This document shows, piece by piece, positions 1 to 7,900 of a DNA stretch of 64,000 bases. Position 1 is the stretch's first letter. Each line of letters starts with the position of its first letter. The translations under genes were made by a program, and so were the position numbers. The stretch spans positions 1 to 64,000 of the forward strand of contig CAZNDO010000015.1 in assembly GCA_964571855.1 (NCBI GenBank), given 5' to 3'. The DNA is from CAYYFX01 sp964571855. GTDB lineage: Bacteria; ARS69. The notes below the pieces were generated by a model that was not told the DNA's origin, did no database searches, and saw only the letters and a list, made by a program, of their open reading frames with translations.

Positions 1-85
1 CGGCGACGCTGCAGTGCCTCCGCGCTCTCCCTTCGCCCGGCAGTCCACTGCCACCCTCCGGTGCCGCCCTGCTCCCCGTTCCCCC

Positions 86-472
86 CTACTCCCCCGTCAC
101 CTCGAAGTGCGCGGTCCCGCGGGCCAGCAGGGTGCGGCCGTCCGCGGCGAGGACCTCCCACACGTAGCGGCCGGGCGGCGGCTCGGAGCCCTTGTCGATC
201 GTCAGGTCCAGGCCGGCCACGGGGCCGCGCTGGCGGAAGAGCGGGGTGGCCGTGTCCTCGTGCGTCACGGTGATCTCGTAGAGCGTCGCGCCGGATACGG
301 GCTTCCACGCGAAGCGGGTCGGGAAGGAGCGGACCGGGCCGACCGGTTCGATCAGGTCGATCGGGGCGGGACCGGGCGGCGGGGGCGGCGTGTCGAAGGG
401 GCCGGAGGCCAGCCAGAGCATCGCCGCGGCGAGCACGACGGCGGCGGCCAGGGGAGCGAGGGTGGGGCGCAC
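86..472 (-). CDS. Membrane-anchored Ig/FnIII-like small protein
   Basis: A protein of about 128 residues. An N-terminal hydrophobic segment (LAAAVVLAAAMLWLASG) is followed by a proline-rich linker and a beta-rich domain with FnIII-like features (FAWKPVSGATLYEITV, GRYVWEVLA). The layout suggests a periplasmic sandwich domain held by one membrane helix. I prefer the GTG at 472, which has GGAGG four bases upstream. The earlier in-frame GTG at 493 lies in the tail of the preceding operon's terminator. The gene follows cysC on the same strand but that terminator separates them. No specific function can be assigned. Confidence 0.65.
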   Translation of the reverse strand: MRPTLAPLAAAVVLAAAMLWLASGPFDTPPPPPGPAPIDLIEPVGPVRSFPTRFAWKPVSGATLYEITVTHEDTATPLFRQRGPVAGLDLTIDKGSEPPPGRYVWEVLAADGRTLLARGTAHFEVTGE

Positions 473-491
473 GGGGCCTCCGGGCGGGGGC

Positions 492-527
492 ACGAAGAAG
501 CCCCGCCGGCGCGACGGCCGGCGGGGC
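492..527 (-). terminator. Terminator of the sat-cysC unit
   Basis: A perfect 11-bp GC stem (500-510 with 517-527) with a six-base loop. On the minus strand it is followed by CTTCTTC, a weak T-rich tail. It sits 39 bases after the cysC stop. Confidence 0.7.
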
Positions 528-566
528 GTTCATTCTGCACCGGGACGCGGCCCGGCGCGAGCCTCG

Positions 567-1133
567 TCAGGCCATCGCCCCCGCGCGGGCCGTGGCGGCC
601 GCCGGCAGGAAGCCGCGCTCGCGGAGGTAGGTCACGATCTTCGCCGCGGACTCCTCCACCGTCTCCTTGTCCGTGTCGCACACGATGTCCGCGTTCGCGG
701 GCTCGTCGAACGGGTCGTCCACGCCCGTGAATCCCTTGATCTCGCCGGCGAGCGCCTTCTTGTACATGCCCTTCACGTCGCGCTCGATGCACACCTCGAG
801 CGGGCAGCGGGCGTACACCTCGATGAAGTTCTCGCCGATCAGGTCCCGCGCCCACTGCCGCACGTTCTCGAACGGCGAGATGGCGGCCGCGATCACCGGG
901 ACGTCGTTGCGCGTGAGCAGGTTGCACACGAACGCGATCCGCTTCAGGTTCGTCTCGCGGTCCTCCCGGCTGAAGCCGAGGCCCTTCGAGAGGTTCGTGC
1001 GGACGACGTCGCCGTCCATGATCTCGATCTTGCCGCGCTCCTTGCGGATGATTTCCGCGAGGATGACGGCGATGGTGGACTTGCCGGAGCAGGGCAGCCC
1101 CGTGAACCAGATGGTGAAGCCGGGGTACGACAT
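567..1133 (-). CDS. cysC: Adenylylsulfate (APS) kinase
   Basis: APS kinase phosphorylates adenosine 5'-phosphosulfate at the 3' position to make PAPS, the second step of sulfate activation in the cytoplasm. The 188-residue protein has the P-loop GLPCSGKST near its N-terminus, followed by MDGDVVRTNLSKGLGFS and the FIEVYARCPLEVC segment typical of the family. The ATG at 1133 has GGAGGAG just upstream. The gene starts 29 bases after the sat stop, so both are probably cotranscribed and supply PAPS for assimilation or sulfation. Length is normal for a stand-alone kinase. Confidence 0.95.
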   Translation of the reverse strand: MSYPGFTIWFTGLPCSGKSTIAVILAEIIRKERGKIEIMDGDVVRTNLSKGLGFSREDRETNLKRIAFVCNLLTRNDVPVIAAAISPFENVRQWARDLIGENFIEVYARCPLEVCIERDVKGMYKKALAGEIKGFTGVDDPFDEPANADIVCDTDKETVEESAAKIVTYLRERGFLPAAATARAGAMA

Positions 1134-1162
1134 CTTCTCCTCCAGAGGGATCGGGAACGCGG

Positions 1163-2317
1163 TCAGGCCGAGACCTTCGACCGCTGGCTCTCCATCAGGA
1201 TGCGCGCGATCTCGGGCCGGGTGAACTCGACGGGGATGTCCTTGCCTTCGGCGAGCATCTCGCGCACCTGCGTCCCGCTGAGCATGAAGCGCTGCTCGGC
1301 GGTGGCATCGCTCGTCTTCGGCGAGGCCATGCCGCCGGTCTTCTTGCACCAGAACGTGTGCTCGAACTTGAAGATCCCGATGCCCAGCTCGCCCGGGGCG
1401 AAGCGGTCGAAGATCTGCTGGGCGTCGTAGGTGCCGTAGTAGTTGCCCACGCCCGCGTGGTCGCGGCCCACGATGAAGTGGGTCACGCCGTAGTTCTTCC
1501 GCGTGATCGCATGGAAGATGGCCTCGCGCGGGCCGGCGTACCGCATGGCCGCCGGGTACACGGAGAGCATCGCGCGGTCCTTGGGGAAGTAGTTCGCCAG
1601 GAGCGCCTCGTAGCACTTCATGCGCACGTCGGCCGGGATGTCGTCGGACTTCGTGGCGCCCACCAGCGGGTGGATCAGCGCGCCGTCCACGATCTCCAGC
1701 GCCACCTTGATGAGGTACTCGTGCGCCCGGTGGATGGGGTTCCGGGTCTGGAAGCCCACGATCGACTTCCAGCCGAGGTCCGCGAACTTCTTCCGCAGAT
1801 CCGCCGGATCGTTGTGGTACTTCACGAACTGGTCCAGCACCGGGCGATCCACCACGTGCACGGGACCGGCGAGGATGGCGTCTCCCTGCGCGTACAGCGC
1901 CGCCACGCCGGGGTGCTTCGCGTCGTCCGTGCGGTACACCTCGCGCGCCTCGACCGCCTTGTCGCCCTCGTAGCGCCCGGTCACGTCCAGCACCGCGAGC
2001 AGCTTGCCGCCGCCGTACAGCGCGGCGCGGTCCTTCACGGCCGCCGCCGTCTCCTTCGACACGCGCAGCGTGATGGGGAACGGCCACGGCGTGCCGTCCG
2101 CGAGGCGCATGTCCTTCACGACGGTGGCGTAGTCCTTCGGGCCCATGAAGCCGGTCAGCGGGCTCATCGCGCCGACCGCGATCATGTCCAGGTCCGAGAC
2201 CTGGCGCTCGTCCAGCTCGATGCGGGGCAGGTTCGCGGCCTCGGCGACCAGCTTCTCGCGGGCGGCGCCGGTGACGCGTCGATCGATGAGGGTTCCCCCG
2301 TGCGGTGCGTGGCTCAT
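1163..2317 (-). CDS. sat: Sulfate adenylyltransferase (ATP sulfurylase)
   Basis: This enzyme condenses ATP and sulfate to APS and pyrophosphate. The 384-residue protein is the single-chain Sat type, not the CysD/CysN heterodimer. It carries QTRNPIHRAHEYL, the nucleotide-binding signature, then GRDHAGVGNYYG and LSGTQVREML. The C-terminus has no fused APS kinase, which is encoded separately just downstream. The ATG at 2317 has GAGGAG about ten bases upstream. I see no convincing promoter in the 46-base gap after the SLBB exporter gene, so transcription may come through from there. Confidence 0.96.
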   Translation of the reverse strand: MSHAPHGGTLIDRRVTGAAREKLVAEAANLPRIELDERQVSDLDMIAVGAMSPLTGFMGPKDYATVVKDMRLADGTPWPFPITLRVSKETAAAVKDRAALYGGGKLLAVLDVTGRYEGDKAVEAREVYRTDDAKHPGVAALYAQGDAILAGPVHVVDRPVLDQFVKYHNDPADLRKKFADLGWKSIVGFQTRNPIHRAHEYLIKVALEIVDGALIHPLVGATKSDDIPADVRMKCYEALLANYFPKDRAMLSVYPAAMRYAGPREAIFHAITRKNYGVTHFIVGRDHAGVGNYYGTYDAQQIFDRFAPGELGIGIFKFEHTFWCKKTGGMASPKTSDATAEQRFMLSGTQVREMLAEGKDIPVEFTRPEIARILMESQRSKVSA

Positions 2318-2363
2318 TGTGCTGCGACTCCTCGTCCGCCGGGGGCCTTGCCTGCCGCCGGCG

Positions 2364-4730
2364 TCAGTTCCCGATCTTGTCCGCGACCAGGGCCACCGTG
2401 GCCAGGCTCGCGAGGATCGAGGCCGAATCCCGGAGCACGGTGCCCCAGGCGATGCCGTTCCCCTCCTCCTTGGCGGGGACCAGGATGGTGCTCCCCGGCT
2501 GCACCGGGGGATCGAACCAGAACCTCTTCACGCGCGCGGCGGCGCCCGTGCTGTAGACCACGCGGATCTGCCCGCGGTCCGCCTTGTCGGTGGTGCCGCC
2601 CGCGCGCTCGATGTAGTCCCCGATGGACATGCCGTCCTCGTACACGAGGCTCGTGGGGAACCCCACCATGCCCCGCACCGTGACCGTCTTCGGCTCCTCG
2701 GGGACGAAGAGCGAATCGCCGGCGAAGAGGATCACGTCGTCGTGCGACCCGGGGTCCTTCAGCGCGCTGCGCAGGTCCAGCGCCACGCGGCCCAGGTCGT
2801 CCTTCTTGCGGTACAGCGCGAAGCCCTCCGGGAACGCCGTGGACTTCAGCCCGCCCGCCCGCTCGATCACCTGCGACAGCCGCTCCAGCGGACCGCGCAG
2901 CGTGTAGATCCCGGGGAAGCGCACCTCGCCGGTCAACGTCACGTTGCGCTGCAGCTCGTAGTTCGGGATCCAGCGCACGAACACGTTGTCCCACGGCTCC
3001 AGCAGGAAGTCCGGCCCGATCCCGGACAGGTAGCCCTCGCCCAGCGGGACCTGGAAGATCTGCGCCGTGCGGAAGGCGTGCCCGTTGTGCGCCTCCTCGG
3101 GCCGCACGCGCGAGATCTCCACCGTGTCCGGCCACGCGTTCTCCAGCAGCCCTCCGGCCTGCAGCAGCAGGTCCCGCAGGGTCATGCGCTCGCGCAGCTC
3201 GTACGTGCCCGGGGAGCGCACCGCCCCCTTCACGCTGACCTCGTGCCGGTCCTTCAGCCGCCAGATCGAGTAGATGGTGATCGCGTCGCGCGGCGCGAGC
3301 GGCACGTTCTCCGCGGCGTCGCCCGCCAGCGCCTTACCCACGTTCACCGAGCGCTGCTCCTTCGTGAGGTCCTCGCGCGTGCGCACGAGCTCCGCGCGAT
3401 CCAGGAACGCCGTCTCCAGGGTGCCCCCCGCCTGCGCCACCAGGTCCGCGAGCGTCTCGCCGTCCTGCAGTTCGTACGTGCCCGGCCACCGCACCTCGCC
3501 GGCGATCGTGACGAAATTCCGCAGGCGGTCCGCCATGGGGAACACGGTCACGATGTCGCCGTCCTCGAGCGGCGTGGCGGCCGCCTCGCCCCAGGCGCGG
3601 TCGAAGATCTTCCGGTCGTCCCGCCCGCCCCGCTGCTCCTGGGGCGACAGGATCCGCTCGATCTGGATCCGTCCCGGGAACGCCCGCTCCGTGAACCCGC
3701 CGCACGTCTCCACGAGATCCGCCAGGGTCTCCCCCGCGCGCATCTCGTAGATCCCCGGCGTCTTCACTTCCCCGCTCACGGTCATCCTCGGTCCCGCGGG
3801 CGGGATGAAGATCGTGTCGTCGTTCTCGAGCCGCACGTCGCCGGTCCGCTTTCCGGTGCGCAGGTACTCGTAGACGTCCAGCGCGGCGACCTCCTTGCCG
3901 CCGCGCACGAGCCGGATCTCCCGCAGCGAACCGCCGCGGGTGGGCCCTCCGGCGTAGAACAGCGCGTGGAACACCGTGGACGCCGCCGAGAGGTCGTAGC
4001 CCCCCGGGCGTCGCGCGCGCCCCACCACGAACACGCGGACCACGCGGAGATTCCCCAGCGTGACCGCGAGGTGCGTCGTGGACTCCACGTCGGAGTCCGC
4101 GAGCCCCGAGTACACCTGGCCGAGCCGCCGCCGGAGGACGTCGCGCGCCTCGCCCAGCGTCATGCCCGCCAGCACCACCCGCCCCACGTCCGGGAGGTTG
4201 ATGCCGCCCTCCCGGTCGAGTTCCCGCTCGACGCGGAACACGGTGTCGCCCCACACGTCCAGCACCAGCGTGTCGCCCGGCCCCAGGGGGTAGTCCGGAT
4301 CGACCGGACCGGACGTTGGCTGCCGGTAGCTCTCCGGGGAGCTCTCGAACAGCGAGTACCCGAACGGAACCGGCGCCCCGCCCTTCTCGGGCGCCGGCAT
4401 CTCGGGCGGCGCCGATTCCACCCGCTCCGCCGGCGCGGCCGGCGCGGCCGCGGCTTCCGCGGGCATCGCCGCATCCGGCGCCGGAGCGGCCGGGAGCATC
4501 TCCGCGAGCTGGGCTTCCGAGATGCCCTGGGCACGGGCGCGGGCGACCAGTTCGGGCGGGATGGCGGGCGCTCCCGCCGCGCTCTCCGGTACGGCTGCCG
4601 CCGCGCCGGGGTCCCCCGCCATCGCCTGCGCCGGCGCCTCCGCGACCAGCCAGAGAAGCGCGCCGGCGCCCAGGACGCCCCGGGACGCCCACCGGAGCCG
4701 CCGGGCTCCCCTTACGGTCCATCCGCCCAC
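2364..4730 (-). CDS. SLBB-domain polysaccharide export protein
   Basis: A Wza-like exporter of about 788 residues for capsule or exopolysaccharide. After a signal sequence (GVLGAGALLWLVAEAPAQA) and an Ala/Pro-rich linker comes a polysaccharide-export domain (LGPGDTLVLDVWGD). It is followed by six SLBB-like units, recognised by repeats such as VSGEVKTPGIYEM, IAGEVRWPGTYEL, VKGAVRSPGTYEL and LTGEVRFPGIYTL. A C-terminal hydrophobic helix (ILASLATVALVADKI) may cross the outer membrane, as in Wza. No lipobox cysteine is visible. I chose the GTG at 4730 because GGGAGG lies six bases upstream, and a TTGACA promoter lies further back. No glycosyltransferases are adjacent, so the exported polymer is unknown. 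Confidence 0.88.
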   Translation of the reverse strand: MGGWTVRGARRLRWASRGVLGAGALLWLVAEAPAQAMAGDPGAAAAVPESAAGAPAIPPELVARARAQGISEAQLAEMLPAAPAPDAAMPAEAAAAPAAPAERVESAPPEMPAPEKGGAPVPFGYSLFESSPESYRQPTSGPVDPDYPLGPGDTLVLDVWGDTVFRVERELDREGGINLPDVGRVVLAGMTLGEARDVLRRRLGQVYSGLADSDVESTTHLAVTLGNLRVVRVFVVGRARRPGGYDLSAASTVFHALFYAGGPTRGGSLREIRLVRGGKEVAALDVYEYLRTGKRTGDVRLENDDTIFIPPAGPRMTVSGEVKTPGIYEMRAGETLADLVETCGGFTERAFPGRIQIERILSPQEQRGGRDDRKIFDRAWGEAAATPLEDGDIVTVFPMADRLRNFVTIAGEVRWPGTYELQDGETLADLVAQAGGTLETAFLDRAELVRTREDLTKEQRSVNVGKALAGDAAENVPLAPRDAITIYSIWRLKDRHEVSVKGAVRSPGTYELRERMTLRDLLLQAGGLLENAWPDTVEISRVRPEEAHNGHAFRTAQIFQVPLGEGYLSGIGPDFLLEPWDNVFVRWIPNYELQRNVTLTGEVRFPGIYTLRGPLERLSQVIERAGGLKSTAFPEGFALYRKKDDLGRVALDLRSALKDPGSHDDVILFAGDSLFVPEEPKTVTVRGMVGFPTSLVYEDGMSIGDYIERAGGTTDKADRGQIRVVYSTGAAARVKRFWFDPPVQPGSTILVPAKEEGNGIAWGTVLRDSASILASLATVALVADKIGN

Positions 4731-4803
4731 GATGCCGCCTCCCTGCCGAAAAGGGCGCGGGTGGGCCTCCCGTGAGCATCCGGAACCGGACGAACGGCCA
4801 CGA

Positions 4804-4833
4804 ATGGTACAGGAAGCGCCCAAACCCTGTCAA
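4804..4833 (-). promoter_or_regulatory. Sigma-70-type promoter of the SLBB exporter gene
   Basis: On the minus strand a perfect TTGACA (4828-4833) is followed after 18 bases by TACCAT (4804-4809). The predicted start near 4797 gives a leader of about 67 bases to the GTG at 4730. Confidence 0.7.
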
Positions 4834-4844
4834 ATCAGCACGTT

Positions 4845-4863
4845 GAGGGCCTCCGCGGCCCTC
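4845..4863 (-). terminator. Weak hairpin after the C25 protease gene
   Basis: A 7-bp GAGGGCC/GGCCCTC stem with a five-base loop lies about 80 bases past the protease stop and just before the exporter promoter. There is no real T tract, so termination is only a suggestion. Confidence 0.35.
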
Positions 4864-4940
4864 TGGTCAGGTTTCGGCGGATTGCGGGCGATCTTGAGAC
4901 GAATTTGCGGATTGCGACGAGCGGGGGCCGCCCTCCCGCG

Positions 4941-7900
4941 TCACCGGAGGTGGAGGACGCGGGCGTGGCGCGTCTGGTCCTCGGCCACGAGGCGGAGGAA
5001 GTACACGCCGCTCGCCGTCCGGCGACCGGTCGCATCCCGGCCATCCCAGGCGGCTTCGTGGCGCCCGGCCGACAGCATGCCGTCAACCAGCGTGTCGACG
5101 CGCCGGCCGGACACGTCGAAGACCTCCACCCGCACGCGCGCGGCGCGGGGCAGCGCGAACGCGACCGCGGTGGCGTCGCGGAACGGGCTGGGCGCCGGCC
5201 CCCGCCATTCGAACGCGGGGACGGCGGGCGCCGCGCGGAGACCGGCCTCGCGCGGCGCCGCCGCGATCGGCGCCGGTCGCCACACGCCGCGCGCCGCGCC
5301 CCCGTGGTAGCCCGGCCACGGCGAGGCGCCGGGAACGTCCGCGCCCGCCACGTCCACGACGCGCACGTCCATGTCGTCGGACGCGATCGCGACGTCGAGG
5401 TCGCCGTCGCCGTCCACGTCCGCGACGTACGGCGTGGACCACGGCTGCTCGCGGAACTCGCGCGGCCATCCGGGCAGGGCCGTGCCGTCGAGTCGCAGCG
5501 CGTGGAGCCGGCGATCCTCGGTGCCCACGAGGAGATCGAGGGCGCCGTCGCCGTCCAGGTCCGCGATCACGGGCGAGTTGATCGCCGGCGCGGGAAGCGC
5601 GCCCGGCCATCCGGGGAACGCGGTGCCGTCCGCGCGGAGGATGGCCAGCGTGCCCTTCCCCGGAACGACGATCTCGGGAACACCGTCCGCATCGAGGTCC
5701 GCGACCGCGGGCGAGGGCGGCGTGTACCCGTAGGACTCGAGCGCGACCGGCCAACCCGGGAGCGGATCGGGGCCGGCCACGCCGTCGGTGTCGCGGATGC
5801 GGAAGCCCCAGACGCGCCCGTCGCGCGCCATGGCGAACAGCTCCGGTTCGCCGTCCGCATCGACGTCCGCCAGGACGGGACACGACAGGACCTTCGCGCC
5901 GACCGCCACGGGCCAGCCCGGGAAGTCCGTGCCGTCGCCGGACACCACGTACAGCAGGCTGTCGGTGCCTCCGAACGCGAGGTCCTCCCGGCCGTCGCCG
6001 TCGAGGTCGAGGATCGCCGGCGTGGTGCCGGTTCCCGATGCGCGCGTGGCCTTCGGCCAGCCGGCCGCCATCGTGCCGTCCGCCTCCAGGACGCGCACCT
6101 TCCCGTCGAGCGCCACGGTGACGATTTCCGCGGTGCCGTCGCCGTCCACGTCCGCCGCGACCGGCGCGCTGCGCGCCCCTTGCGGCGTCAGCGTGACGGG
6201 CCAGCCGGGCAGCGCCGCGGGCGGGCCGCCGCTGCCGTCCGTCCGCCAGGCGTAGGCCTTCCCGTCGAATGACACGGCGAAGATCTCGCGCTGCCCGTCG
6301 CCGTCGATGTCGTGCGCGAGGGGCGCCCCGTGCACGCGCGCTCCGGTGGTGCCGAAAGGGCCCGTGGTCTGTGGCCGGCCGTCGCCGTCCGTCCACTCCG
6401 TGCCGTTCGCGCGCAGGACGCTCACGCAGTTCGCCTCCCACATGGAGCCGAGCAGGATCTCGTGCGTCCCGTCCCCGTCCAGGTCGGACGCGATCACGGG
6501 CGACGGGCCCACGAGGGACGGCAGGCGGCGCGGCCAACCCGGCAGCGTGGCCGGCGCCGCATGCACGGTGACGAAGCAGGAGTCCGCCGACTCCAGCCCG
6601 CCGCGGTCGAGGGAGAGGATCGCGAGGCGCGCGGAACCGCCCGGGGCCAGCGGCACCTCGAGGCGCGCCGACGGCACGATCGCGGGCGTCGCCTCGGTCC
6701 AGGAGGCGCCCGCATCGACCAGCACGCGATACCCCGCGAGGTCCGGCGCGACCGCCGGCACCCACGTGACGAGCGCGCCGCCGTCGAGCGGCCGGTGCGC
6801 CGCCGGCCCCGGTGCATCGGGAGGGACGCGGTCGAACGCGTGCCGCACCTCGCGGCCTCGGGGATCGCGCACCCGCAACGCGAAGCGCGCCGGGGCGGGG
6901 CCGGTCCCCCGCAGGTCCGCGTCCACGATTCGCCGCTCGCCCGGCGCGAGCGAGGGGACTTCCGCCGCTGCCTGGTGGACGACGGCACCCTCCCCCGCGG
7001 CCTCGAGGCGGAGCTGCAGGGCGCCCGTGGGCTCCGGGCCGATGTTCTCCAGGATCGGCAGAACCGCCTCGCCGTCCACGACGAGACCGACGACGCGCAC
7101 GGCCCCGCCGCCCATCTCCAGCCGGAAGCTCTCGGCGAACGGGGACGCGCCCTCCCCGCGCAGCACGAGATGGAACGGCGCGCCGGCGGCGAGGCTGCGG
7201 TGGGCGCGGACGCGGAACGGCCCCGCCGCCGCCACTTCCCCGGCGGCCAGCGCGGGCAGCGCACCCGTGCCCTGCACGACGTGCACGGCGGCCTCGCGCG
7301 ATTCCACGGTGACGGTCCAGCCCGTCGTCGCGGCGAGGCCCGCGTTGCGGAGGCGCAGCGTCACGTCCATCTCCGCCGCATCCGCGCTCGTGCGGAGCGC
7401 CAGGACCTCCACGCCGTCGGCCACCGCGACCGGCCCCGAGGGCGCCACGACGGCCACCGGCGTCTCGCGCAGAACGTAGCCGTCCGCGCTCACCGCGACC
7501 TCCAGCATCCCGGGCGATGCCGGACGCACGCTCAAGCGCGCCCGCCCGGCCGCGTCCGTCCGGGCCCGGGCCCACACCTCTCCCGCCTTCGTCGCGCACA
7601 CCGTGGCGCCCGCGACCGGCGCGCCGGTGGCCCCGTCCGTCACCGTCACCACGACGGGCGTCCGGCCCACCGGAACCTCCGCGGGGCACGCCACGACCGG
7701 CGTGCGCGGCTGCGCACGCCACAGGGGCAGGTCGGGCGCGCCCAGGTAGCTTCGCGAGAGGGACGCGCGGCGCTGCCAGGTCGCGGTGCGGAGCGCGTCC
7801 GGCGCCTCGTCCCACATCGCCTCGCGCGCGAGCTGCACCGCGCGGGCGGCCGAGCCCGCCGCGGCGCCGAACAGCTTCTCGAGGATGAGGTCGTTGTCCT

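Noticed and set aside
1..85. End of another gene at the left edge
   Set aside because: No frame with recognisable protein features enters the window; only short Pro/Arg-rich frames are present.
4731..4940. Extra start of the SLBB exporter at 4823
   Set aside because: That start would lie at the promoter spacer region and add a non-signal-like tail; the GTG at 4730 has a ribosome site.
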